NCBI RefSeq assembly: GCF_003350375.1
Contig: NZ_QQAR01000013.1
Location: 62,001-126,000 of the forward strand
Direction: 5' to 3'
Source of the DNA: Flavobacterium sp. AG291
Lineage (GTDB): Bacteria; Bacteroidota; Bacteroidia; Flavobacteriales; Flavobacteriaceae
DNA length: 64,000 bases
The translations under genes and the position numbers were made by a program. The notes beneath the pieces were generated by a model. It saw only the letters and a list, made by a program, of their open reading frames with translations. It did no database searches and had not been told where the DNA came from. This document shows, in pieces, positions 53,551-61,122 of the stretch. Every line of letters begins with the position of its first letter. Within the stretch, counting starts at the first letter, position 1.

Positions 53551-54768
53551 ATGCCAACAATTTTACGTTTAGTCAAAACTGCATACGAAACTGCATACGA
53601 TTTGAACTCATATAAAAAACAATATAGCGAACCTAAAATAGAAGATTGCGGAGGGGATCTTTCGCAACGTTGGTATGTTTATTATTCTTTCCGCAACCCT
53701 GATACAGGAAAGCTTCAACGCCAAACTCCCATTTATACCGGGTTATCACAGCATAAGACAATAACAGATAGGAGGGCAGCAGCAGAAGTCTTGCGAAAAA
53801 CGGTAAAAAATATTCTTGAGGGAGGCTTCAATCCATACGTGGAAAACGAGACCGACGAAGAGAGACTGGAAAAAATGACCGTGAGTGATGCTCTGGACTA
53901 TGCTCTTAGGATTGGTAAAAATACCTGGAGCGAAACTTCCTATCCTGATCTTAAAAGCCGGGTAACACAGTTCAAAGTATGGTTGAATAATAACGGTCAT
54001 AAAGAAAGATACATTACAGCAGTTACCAAAAAGACAGTGATCCGGTATTTAAACACTATTTTAGAGCGTTCCAGTGCATCAAACCGGAATAATACTAAGA
54101 ATACCCTTTCGGCTGCGTTTGGCATCCTTACGGATAATGAGATCATTCCGGCAAACTTTATAAAGGATATCAAGCAATTGAAATCTACTCCAGAAAGGCA
54201 CAGATCATATACAACAACACAGGAAAACGATCTGTATAACTACCTTTTAGAAAATGATCCGCTACTTTTGCTATATGTGAAATTTGTATGTTATAATTTT
54301 TTAAGGCCAGTAGAAGTAAACCGCTTAAGGGTTAAAGACCTTGATCTAAAAGATAAGACAATTATTTTCAAGGAAAAAAATAAACCTATTAAAACAAAAT
54401 ACCTCCCATCCATACTATATAAGGAACTTTATAATTTACCATTGGGAGAACCCGACGATTTTATTTTCACTCCTACCGGTGTTGGTAAGTGGGATGCCAA
54501 CGACAGGTCAAGGCGCGATCACTTCAGTAAAAGGTTCAAGCTTGTAAAAGATAAATTTGGGCTTGACGAAGAATACGGAATATATAGCTTCAGGCATACT
54601 TTCATAACCAAGCTTTACAATGCGCTGATTAAGAAACTCACCCCGGACGATGCTATGAGTCACTTAATGACAATAACAGGCCATGCTACACAGGCAGCAT
54701 TGAAAAAGTATTTACGTAAAACAGATTCATTTAAGCCGAAAGACTGGTCAGAGTATTTTGAAAAATAA
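53551..54768 (+). CDS. Tyrosine-type site-specific integrase
   Basis: A 405-residue phage-type recombinase. N-terminal arm-binding region, a SAM-like core-binding domain (about residues 110-215), and the catalytic domain with Arg in NFLRPVEVNRL, YSFRHTF (first box II His replaced by Tyr, the Arg kept), GHATQAALKKYLR with nucleophilic Tyr. It catalyses integration beside the tRNA-His. ATG 53551 directly follows a terminator-like hairpin, and no in-frame alternative lies nearby. Confidence 0.93.
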   Translation: MPTILRLVKTAYETAYDLNSYKKQYSEPKIEDCGGDLSQRWYVYYSFRNPDTGKLQRQTPIYTGLSQHKTITDRRAAAEVLRKTVKNILEGGFNPYVENETDEERLEKMTVSDALDYALRIGKNTWSETSYPDLKSRVTQFKVWLNNNGHKERYITAVTKKTVIRYLNTILERSSASNRNNTKNTLSAAFGILTDNEIIPANFIKDIKQLKSTPERHRSYTTTQENDLYNYLLENDPLLLLYVKFVCYNFLRPVEVNRLRVKDLDLKDKTIIFKEKNKPIKTKYLPSILYKELYNLPLGEPDDFIFTPTGVGKWDANDRSRRDHFSKRFKLVKDKFGLDEEYGIYSFRHTFITKLYNALIKKLTPDDAMSHLMTITGHATQAALKKYLRKTDSFKPKDWSEYFEK

Positions 54769-55086
54769 AAAAATCCCCTTTGGTGGGCGAAGGGGATACA
54801 ATAAATCAATATATGAAGGGAATATATTTACGTAAATATAATAAAAAAGCCTCTTCAACCACGAAGAGGCTATAACCAACCAATTATTACAAACTTGTTA
54901 AAGTTTTTAATGGCGCAAATGTATTAAAATGTTGTTACTTTTCTTACGTTTAGACTTTTGTTTTTTATATTCTGTTTTTTTAACAATAGCTTATTTATAA
55001 TATAGGCTCATTAAAAATACCCATTGATGGGGATTTTTGTAAAGTTTTACTTGTTTAAATTTGCAGCATTATCAAAATTAAAAAGT
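54769..55086. other. Intergenic region with palindrome and hairpins, 318 bases
   Basis: No gene. It contains a hairpin ATCCCCTTT / AAGGGGAT (54771-54798), a perfect 18-base palindrome TATATTTACGTAAATATA (54823-54840), and a hairpin GCCTCTTC / GAAGAGGC (54845-54871). Both hairpins have the A tract on the left and no T tract on the right, so they would work as terminators mainly for leftward transcripts. A terminator-like stem ACCCATTGATGGGG... lies near 55019-55032. The palindrome is an operator candidate. Confidence 0.6.
55036..55063 (+). promoter_or_regulatory. Promoter of the small lipoprotein gene
   Basis: TTTG at 55036-55039, 16 bases, then TAAATTTG at 55056-55063. It places transcription start about 55070, so the lipoprotein must begin at ATG 55087 and not at 55024. 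Confidence 0.5.
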
Positions 55087-55266
55087 ATGAAGAAAATTCT
55101 ATTTTTTTTGCTCGCGCTCATTATTATAGCTTGTTCAAATTCCGATGATTCAACTTGCGGAACTTATAATGGTAAAAGTGTTTATGAGGGACCTCAGGGT
55201 GGATGTTATTATATTAATTCCAGTGGGAATAAAGAATATGTTGATCGATCATATTGTAATTGTTAG
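55087..55266 (+). CDS. Small lipoprotein, PBCV-adaptor-like repeat, 59 aa
   Basis: Signal with lipobox (ILFFLLALIIIACSNSD) and a short domain GKSVYEGPQGGCYYINSSGNKEYVDRSYCNC. The GPxGGxYYINxxGNKxYV pattern resembles the small PBCV-specific basic adaptor-like domain found in viral and bacterial proteins. Three or more cysteines could form disulfides. A surface lipoprotein expressed from a prophage may act in superinfection exclusion, but this is only a guess. Start chosen from the promoter at 55036-55063. Confidence 0.6.
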   Translation: MKKILFFLLALIIIACSNSDDSTCGTYNGKSVYEGPQGGCYYINSSGNKEYVDRSYCNC

Positions 55267-55428
55267 TTGTTTTTCCGTATCAAAACAAGTAAATACACCT
55301 ATTTATTTTTTAAAATAAAATAATATGTTTGTAACAAATAATATTGTTCATCGTTTAAATAATACAACTAAGCAGATACAATTTTTAATTGTAAAAATAA
55401 ATTGTACTTTTGCGCCCGATTTCGGAAC

Positions 55429-55482
55429 GTACTAAAATAGTGCTAAAAAAAATTTGAAAAATGAATTTTAGTACTATATTTG
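55429..55482 (+). promoter_or_regulatory. Promoter and inverted-repeat operator of the TAC operon
   Basis: TTTG at 55453-55456, 18 bases, then TATATTTG at 55475-55482. GTACTAAAAT (55429-55438) is repeated in inverted form as ATTTTAGTAC (55465-55474), one copy upstream of the -33 box and the other between the boxes, touching the -7 box. A protein bound to both would block the promoter, as in autorepressed toxin-antitoxin operons. Leader to the ATG at 55532 is about 44 bases. Confidence 0.7.
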
Positions 55483-55531
55483 ATAATAAATTAGAGTTAA
55501 TAAGAATTCTAAAATTTAAAAAAAGGAAACT

Positions 55532-55792
55532 ATGAATGCCAATGTAACAGATAAGTCTTTGGAGTTAAACAAAGGATTTGTCGAAAGTTTAACGGCTGCA
55601 GAACTAAATGATTTAATGAAGGAGTTCGATGATTATGAAATCGAAAGATGCAATTCCGGATTTTACAGTCATGATTCTGTACACGAATATTTATATAAAG
55701 TTGCAAAGCTTTTTAATAAAGAAAAACGAAAATCTGTAAATTTAAAAGATAATGAAGAGGACCTTAATAAGGTCCTCTCTTTTTATAACTAA
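55532..55792 (+). CDS. Putative antitoxin of TAC module, 86 aa
   Basis: An 86-residue, charged, helical protein without named family: LNKGFVESLTAAELNDLMKEFDDYEIERCNSGFYS, ending in a hydrophobic helix-like NEEDLNKVLSFYN. Its gene is the first of three, followed by a SecB-like chaperone and an ADP-ribosyltransferase-like protein. In known TAC systems the antitoxin is small, unstable, and carries a hydrophobic tail recognised by the chaperone; the tail here fits. No helix-turn-helix is obvious. AGGAAAC lies before its ATG. Role inferred from position and size. Confidence 0.6.
   Translation: MNANVTDKSLELNKGFVESLTAAELNDLMKEFDDYEIERCNSGFYSHDSVHEYLYKVAKLFNKEKRKSVNLKDNEEDLNKVLSFYN
55756..55784 (+). 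terminator. Internal terminator-like hairpin in antitoxin gene
   Basis: AGAGGACCTT (55756-55765) pairs perfectly with AAGGTCCTCT (55769-55778) around AAT, followed by CTTTTT. It lies inside the last codons of the antitoxin gene, 8-31 bases before its stop and 32 bases before the chaperone start. It could end part of the transcripts after the antitoxin. Confidence 0.75.
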
Positions 55793-55815
55793 TTTACTTA
55801 ACCAACCACACACTA

Positions 55816-56235
55816 ATGAAATCAGATTTAAAATTTGTAAATTTTGTTGTTCCAAAATTTATTTTCGAAAAGACAGCAGTTGAAGAAAAAGATAGTACTT
55901 TTTCTATTGAACCCCAAGTAGTAATTAGTAGATCAGACAATCAGTTTCATATCAATATCGATGTTGAAATTTTAGATGTTGAACACAATTTTAATTTAAA
56001 AATGCTATGTATCGGTATTTTTACCTATGAAACCACAGAGGAAAAAACGCTTTTAGATTTTATGTCTCTTAATGGGCCAGCTATAGTTTTTCCGTATGTA
56101 AGAAGTTTTATATCTTCTTATACTGCTTTATCGGGTTTTGATACAATTACTTTACCTACATTAAACTTCGCAGGACAGAAAGAAAAATTAATTGAAACTT
56201 TAATTGATTTAGATTCTTTAAACGATGAGCAATAA
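55816..56235 (+). CDS. SecB-like chaperone of TAC module
   Basis: Strong SecB resemblance in 139 residues: beta strands with GIF at 67-69, then LNGPAIVFPYVRSFISSYTALSGF (residues 85-108) and LPTLNF at 113-118, equal to the CPNILFPYARE and APVNF core of E. coli SecB. Flavobacteria do not generally use a SecB export route next to such genes, and the gene sits in a toxin-like operon, so it fits the SecB-like chaperones of TAC systems, which protect an unstable antitoxin. It overlaps the toxin gene by 11 bases. Confidence 0.88.
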   Translation: MKSDLKFVNFVVPKFIFEKTAVEEKDSTFSIEPQVVISRSDNQFHINIDVEILDVEHNFNLKMLCIGIFTYETTEEKTLLDFMSLNGPAIVFPYVRSFISSYTALSGFDTITLPTLNFAGQKEKLIETLIDLDSLNDEQ

Positions 56236-56806
56236 TCTTTATGTATATACTTACCAACATACGTGTAATAAAGGGCATCAAGCTTATATCCTTAAAAATG
56301 CTCCTTTTAAAGCTCCAGTACGTATAGTAAAAGGAAAGAAAAAAATACCTTTTTTAGGAGAAGGTTATTATTTATGGGAAGAGAACATGGCAGCTGCTCA
56401 CAGATGGGGGCAAAAGCATTACAATAATATCTATAGTATTGTTGAATATAAAGATTTAGAAATAAATGATGGTGAGTTTTTAGATTTAACGGATAGGCGT
56501 CAATTAGAATATTTCAAAAACTTACAGGATACATTTACTTCTAAAAGACCAGAATCAGCTTCATGGAAATTAGGTCAATGGATAGAGTTTTTTAAATTTA
56601 ATAGGCAGAGAGACCATGCTTTATTTCCTTTTAATTATATAAAAGCTGATGAACATCTACCGGATATTGAAGAAAATCAATTAGTGAGACAAAAGGTGTT
56701 CTTTTCTGAAGGGATGCCATATTTTACTTATTTTTCTCCGCTATATATGTTATGTGTAATAGATAAGAAACAAATGAAATTTGATTCAGAAACGTTTGTT
56801 ACCTAA
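56225..56806 (+). CDS. Putative ADP-ribosyltransferase-like toxin, 193 aa
   Basis: No signal peptide; cytoplasmic. The pattern resembles the DUF3990/PARP-like ADP-ribosyltransferase fold: YQHTC with H12, then after a lysine-rich loop FLGEGYYLWEENMAAAHRWG with G45, G47 and Y48-Y49, like the G-x-G-[FIY]-Y of H-Y-E enzymes, and LEINDGEFLDLTD next. The last catalytic Glu is not certain. Last gene of the operon behind the SecB-like gene, as expected for the toxin of a TAC module similar in concept to CmdTAC. Alternative: a DUF3990-type non-toxic enzyme. Confidence 0.65.
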   Translation: MSNNLYVYTYQHTCNKGHQAYILKNAPFKAPVRIVKGKKKIPFLGEGYYLWEENMAAAHRWGQKHYNNIYSIVEYKDLEINDGEFLDLTDRRQLEYFKNLQDTFTSKRPESASWKLGQWIEFFKFNRQRDHALFPFNYIKADEHLPDIEENQLVRQKVFFSEGMPYFTYFSPLYMLCVIDKKQMKFDSETFVT

Positions 56807-56840
56807 TTAAAAGCGCTCCTTTTTGGAGCGCTTTTAATTA
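56804..56840. terminator. Perfect bidirectional terminator
   Basis: 16-base arms (56804-56819 and 56825-56840) pair without mismatch around TTTTT. The stop codons of both convergent genes (toxin and 54-aa protein) lie in the stem ends. Confidence 0.88.
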
Positions 56841-57002
56841 ATGTTTTACTTTAACTACTCTGCCACCTTTAGCATACTTGTAGCCTTTTTTTAACTGGCC
56901 GTTTGATTTTACACCCTCACGTTTAATTACTTTACTGCATAGTTTTTTTGCTGTTGTTGCAGTTTTCCTTTTAGCTGGAGCTTTCCTTTTTGCTGTTGCC
57001 AT
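56838..57002 (-). CDS. Small basic protein, 54 aa
   Basis: A very lysine/arginine-rich peptide, MATAKRKAPAKRKTATTAKK then LCSKVIKREGVKSNGQLKKGYKYAKGGRVVKVKH. The N-terminal Ala/Lys/Arg repeats resemble histone tails; the second half has a GYKYAKGG pattern seen in small phage proteins. It is too short for many gene callers. It lies at the end of the leftward virion-like operon; a virion-packaged DNA-binding or basic structural protein is possible. Confidence 0.65.
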   Translation of the reverse strand: MATAKRKAPAKRKTATTAKKLCSKVIKREGVKSNGQLKKGYKYAKGGRVVKVKH

Positions 57003-57012
57003 AATATATGTA

Positions 57013-57357
57013 TTAATAGATTAATTTATCCCATTTAAAGCCGGATTCGTAAATTTTTGCATTTGTGATAATGCCTATATTATTAAGTAGTTCATCATCG
57101 ATAATCATTATCTCTTTTGAACCATCATTTATATAGGCCTGTTGGTTTTCATATTCAACACGTAACCCATTACCATATAAAAGATAGAGTATTGAGCCCT
57201 TAGCACTTTTAATAACGTTGCCTACATTTTTACGAGCAAAAGCAAAAGCGATTTCTTTTTTAGACCATTCCCTTTCTGCTTCAGTAATTTCAACAAGGCC
57301 ATACACGTGTTTACCTACCAAATAAAGTCCAGTTGTAAAGAGTATTTTTCCTAACAT
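57013..57357 (-). CDS. Hypothetical prophage protein, 114 aa
   Basis: One N-terminal hydrophobic segment (KILFTTGLYLVGKHVYGLV) followed by a charged, beta-rich part (NGLRVEYENQQAYINDGSKEIMIIDDELL). No family recognised. Overlaps the large ArdC-like gene by 7 bases and so is co-translated with it. Confidence 0.6.
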   Translation of the reverse strand: MLGKILFTTGLYLVGKHVYGLVEITEAEREWSKKEIAFAFARKNVGNVIKSAKGSILYLLYGNGLRVEYENQQAYINDGSKEIMIIDDELLNNIGIITNAKIYESGFKWDKLIY

Positions 57358-59963
57358 AAAACATCAAACTTTAATTGTACTTTTTCTTTTTGGGGTTCAT
57401 TTTCTTGAATGGGGATATCTGTATTATTTCCTTGTTCAGGATTATATACAGTTCCCGTAGCAATGTTATATGCAATGGTTTCAAGAGGAACAAGAGTGTA
57501 GCGGTTCTTATCAAAATAGGCGTAGTTATCAGCAAAAGAACTTTCCTTAACCATCTTAGTTATGATGTCACCATCAAACACTACTTCAGCACCTCCTTTA
57601 GTTCGCCCGGTTGTCGTTTGTTGGAAAATGATAACGAACACCTTTCCGTTGAATTTTTTACGTAAATCTTCATCAAGTTTCAAAGGGCCAACCATACGCA
57701 ACAGTTTTTGCCAACTGTCTATAAAGATGATATCGTAATCAGCAATCAACTCGTATAGCTGTGCGGTATTTTCAACCTCCGCAACTGTATCAATATTTTG
57801 TTGTGCAGCAGCAGACAAATATTTATCTCTTTTATCTGTTGCAAGTGAACTTAACGGATGCTCTTCTCCTGAAATAAATAAACAGCTATTGCCAGGTGTA
57901 GCAAAATCATTCATAAACTTATAAAGTGCTGTTGTCTTACCTGCCCCTTGTTCACCATCTAACGTAATAACTACGCTGCCTACAGGTTTACGCTCTACAC
58001 GCTGAAAAAATTTTCCAGTTTCACCATTGATTATAAAGAAATCTGCCGGGGCTGCATTTGAGCTTTCATTTATGCCCATTACCAAAGGGTTTTTCTTTCT
58101 TGTCGTTGTTACAGCAGTAAGAGTGTTTTCTTTAAATTCTTGTTCAGACTGAACTGGATCTTTTCTCACTTCAGTTATTTGATTTTGTTCAGGCTCATTT
58201 TGTTGAGTTTCTGCACCTTTTAGCCCGTCAAACATGGAGTAGTTATACTTTTGGTTTTTCAGACTTTCTACACGCCCTCTGATAGCATTTACAAACTCTA
58301 CACCTCTGTCAGAAAGTGTTATAACATAGTAATTTGAATTATCATCTATATCGTAGTACCAAAGCATATAATCAGGTATCCCCTGTATAATCGCTTTTTG
58401 AAACTTTGATGGCTTTATTTCGATATCTTCAGCAGTAATATCATCAACATCTTTTAAAACCGTATACAGTACATTTGCTTGCATCGGTTTTACTTTGTAT
58501 TTACCGGAGGCTAAAACTTCATTGATTGCGGTGGTTACACTTGCGCTTTTTGGTTTACGACTGAATGATATGGGGTTTACAGCTTCAAGGTGTTTTTTAT
58601 GAGCGTCGATATCTTTTTTCTTCTCTATAACAGATTCCTTTTCAACAGGCTTCTTTTTCGCTTTTGACTTTGTTTTTTTAGGTGTGTCCTTTTTACGGAT
58701 ATCTAAAAAGTATTTTGGATCGCCTTTACTATCGTATTGCAAAATATAATCAGCTATGGCCTGTGCCTGTGTAGCTGCACGCATTAGAAAACGGTTATCT
58801 TCCTGTAAAAAAGTTAATGCAGAGTTCCAGCCCTTCAGGTATGCAGCTGAATTTTTTGCGGTGTGAAAAATAATACCGGATTCAGCACTTAAAAAAGTAG
58901 CCCCAAATTCTGCAATCAATTCTTCAAAAGCATAGTCCTTTGATCCAAATTTGTTACCAAGCTTACGTGATAATCTATTCTTGTGGCCTGTACTATGACT
59001 TAACTCATGAAAGTAAGTTGTATAATATCCCTGTACAGTTTCAAAATCTTGTATGTATGGCATTCTAAGGATATCCGAGCCACTATTATATGAGGCAGTA
59101 TTACCGCCCAATTTTAATGATGGAGCAGGATCAGGATACTTTTTAATGATCGCTTCAGCTATAGGCATACGATGTTCATCCATAGCCGGCAACGGCTTAT
59201 CAATAAAACCATGCTTAAAATTTTCCAGGTTAAAATCGATGCCCTCAATATCTTTACCATTGAATACCTTGTAATACTTCAGGATCGGTAAAACAAACTG
59301 TTCTACATTATCAGTAGGCAGGTTTTTAGATTTTAGCAGCGCAATAAACTTCTCACGGTCATAACTCGAAAGATCTATTTTTTTTGCTGCATCCTGATAT
59401 AAGTAAAGTTTTGTAAAATAGACTACCTCGTGACCTTTAGTGCCTTTTTTTATTTTCCCTTTCAATTCTTCAACCTGTTTGAATGTCAGGAAAAAAGGAT
59501 TTTCAAGTGGTCTGAACCCGGTAAGTAAAATTCTGTTGATACCCCGGTACATTTTCTTTGTAACAAAGTTGAAAGGCAAGGTATAACCATTGCCGTAAAA
59601 TTGTGCTTCCCAAGGTTTTTTCCAGTCGTTTGAGTTCGCTTGTTTAATCAACTGGATCATTTTATCAGTCATCATCTGATAAATTTCGTTAGGGCTTACT
59701 GCTTTGCCAAGGCCAGTAATGATATCGTCTTTATCATCTTCGCAATCAAGGCAGCTAATAAGACTTTCTGGAACAACCTCTACAGATGGTTTTGATATTA
59801 AGAGCCTGAATTCTTTTGCATCCGGATATGCAGCAAGAACAGCCTGAACACGATCAATAAGTGCAGGCTGCTCTTGTATTTTGCCTTCAGTAATGAACTG
59901 CTGAAGTTCCTTGCGAGTTACCGTTTTTCGGTTTAAAGCATTAAATTTTTCGACTATACTCAT
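57351..59963 (-). CDS. ArdC-like / zincin / RecA-like ATPase fusion, 870 aa
   Basis: Three parts in one chain. An ArdC N-terminal-like (DUF1738) ssDNA-binding domain at about residues 95-215 (NSNDWKKPWEAQFYGNGYTLPFNFVTKKMYRG), a zincin-like metallopeptidase with HELSH at about 319-323 and the later Glu in AFEELIAEFGATFLSAE, and, at about 664-800, a RecA-like ATPase with Walker A GEQGAGKTT (670-678) and Walker B DIIFIDSW. The linker (about 430-660) holds a helical region and a Pro/Glu/Thr stretch. ArdC proteins counter restriction in plasmids and phages; the ATPase may serve replication. The combination is unusual. Confidence 0.85.
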   Translation of the reverse strand: MSIVEKFNALNRKTVTRKELQQFITEGKIQEQPALIDRVQAVLAAYPDAKEFRLLISKPSVEVVPESLISCLDCEDDKDDIITGLGKAVSPNEIYQMMTDKMIQLIKQANSNDWKKPWEAQFYGNGYTLPFNFVTKKMYRGINRILLTGFRPLENPFFLTFKQVEELKGKIKKGTKGHEVVYFTKLYLYQDAAKKIDLSSYDREKFIALLKSKNLPTDNVEQFVLPILKYYKVFNGKDIEGIDFNLENFKHGFIDKPLPAMDEHRMPIAEAIIKKYPDPAPSLKLGGNTASYNSGSDILRMPYIQDFETVQGYYTTYFHELSHSTGHKNRLSRKLGNKFGSKDYAFEELIAEFGATFLSAESGIIFHTAKNSAAYLKGWNSALTFLQEDNRFLMRAATQAQAIADYILQYDSKGDPKYFLDIRKKDTPKKTKSKAKKKPVEKESVIEKKKDIDAHKKHLEAVNPISFSRKPKSASVTTAINEVLASGKYKVKPMQANVLYTVLKDVDDITAEDIEIKPSKFQKAIIQGIPDYMLWYYDIDDNSNYYVITLSDRGVEFVNAIRGRVESLKNQKYNYSMFDGLKGAETQQNEPEQNQITEVRKDPVQSEQEFKENTLTAVTTTRKKNPLVMGINESSNAAPADFFIINGETGKFFQRVERKPVGSVVITLDGEQGAGKTTALYKFMNDFATPGNSCLFISGEEHPLSSLATDKRDKYLSAAAQQNIDTVAEVENTAQLYELIADYDIIFIDSWQKLLRMVGPLKLDEDLRKKFNGKVFVIIFQQTTTGRTKGGAEVVFDGDIITKMVKESSFADNYAYFDKNRYTLVPLETIAYNIATGTVYNPEQGNNTDIPIQENEPQKEKVQLKFDVLC

Positions 59964-59965
59964 AA

Positions 59966-60445
59966 TTACCCCTCAATTACATATTCACTACCCAAAACCT
60001 CTACTACCGCCTCAACGCTTAAGCCTGTAGTAATTGACGTTACATCAAATTCAGTCATATTAGCCAGGTTATCAAGTAAAGAAGTAAGCGAGACTTTAAA
60101 AGGGAGGTTTTTCAGTTCCGTTGTTGAATTTGCAGGGATTTCCAATTCGGTAAGATTTACATCAGCCTGCCCGAAGTAAGTACCGTTTTTGTAAATACTT
60201 ACTCTCTTAAGTGTAACTATATTTGCGCCACTAACTGAAAAGCTTTCGTTAGTAGGATTTTGCAGCATAAAGTTTAGGTTGAAACTTAGTTCTGTAAAGT
60301 TTTTAAGCTTTACATTACTGATATCGCTCGGCCAAATTTTCATCCTGTCGAAAACGGCTTTCAAAACCAACACTTTTTTTGCGGTAAGGACTGCAATACC
60401 TAAAATAGCCAGTCCACCGACAATTACTATAGTTCCTGCTTTCAT
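59966..60445 (-). CDS. Membrane-anchored LEA-like protein
   Basis: A 159-residue protein with one N-terminal membrane segment (GTIVIVGGLAILGIAVLTA) and a beta-sandwich domain (DISNVKLKNFTELSFNLNFMLQNPTNESFSVSGANI ... LTELEIPANSTTELKNLPFKV), similar to LEA14-type or WHy domains. Proteins of this shape occur in virion-membrane or envelope sets. Spacing of 2 bases to the large ATPase gene shows the same operon. Confidence 0.72.
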   Translation of the reverse strand: MKAGTIVIVGGLAILGIAVLTAKKVLVLKAVFDRMKIWPSDISNVKLKNFTELSFNLNFMLQNPTNESFSVSGANIVTLKRVSIYKNGTYFGQADVNLTELEIPANSTTELKNLPFKVSLTSLLDNLANMTEFDVTSITTGLSVEAVVEVLGSEYVIEG

Positions 60446-60465
60446 AGTTTAAATTTTAATGCTTA

Positions 60466-61122
60466 CTAATAAGATTTTAATGCAATTTCTTTAACTCCTT
60501 TGGCCTTAAACAAAGCAGCTTGTGTCTGCTGACCAAAATCGCCATCGATAGTAATGCCTAAACGCCTTTGCAGTTCTGCCACTTCTGTACTATCATACAT
60601 ACCATATTTCAATACTAAATTTGTATTAATGACTGTTGTATCAATAAGGTCAGTGGGATTGATGAGTACGCCTTTTTTGTCGTAAACTTCAAAATGAACA
60701 TGGTTAACCATTGTTGCACCATGCTTTGCGGAAATATCCTGAGCAACACCTACTTTTTGTCCCGATATCACTTTTGCACCAACTTTTACAGTAGGTGTGA
60801 GATAGAACATTTGCACAGTATGAGTCGCATTTTTTATTTCAATACCAGTATATTTTGGATCATTGGCGTAAGCTAAAAGTATACGGGTAATCGTACCTGA
60901 TATTGGAGAATAAATTGCTTCGCCCGGGATTGCCCTAAAGTCAATACCACCATGTTTACGTGTACCACCGGAACGTGATGCGCCATAATTACCACATCCA
61001 AGCGGATCACATCCCCTTAATGTTTTACTTCGTGTCGGGGCTGCAAAAATTGTATTAGATTTCATCAGTAAATAAATTAGTGCCACACCGGCAATTACAA
61101 AAGTGATTTTTTTCGTATCCAT
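60466..61122 (-). CDS. M23 endopeptidase with PG-binding domain (lysis)
   Basis: N-terminal membrane anchor (KITFVIAGVALIYLLM), then an M23 peptidoglycan endopeptidase with zinc ligands in HGGIDF and HVHFEV (about residues 58-145), and a C-terminal peptidoglycan-binding domain (STEVAELQRRLGITIDGDFGQQTQAALFKAKG). It cuts cross-links in peptidoglycan. The N-terminal anchor recalls signal-arrest endolysins. It overlaps the spanin-like gene by 28 bases. Confidence 0.87.
   Translation of the reverse strand: MDTKKITFVIAGVALIYLLMKSNTIFAAPTRSKTLRGCDPLGCGNYGASRSGGTRKHGGIDFRAIPGEAIYSPISGTITRILLAYANDPKYTGIEIKNATHTVQMFYLTPTVKVGAKVISGQKVGVAQDISAKHGATMVNHVHFEVYDKKGVLINPTDLIDTTVINTNLVLKYGMYDSTEVAELQRRLGITIDGDFGQQTQAALFKAKGVKEIALKSY

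Noticed and set aside
55024..55086. 80-codon version of the small lipoprotein
   Set aside because: The promoter predicts a start after 55063, and the first 21 codons lie before the signal peptide.
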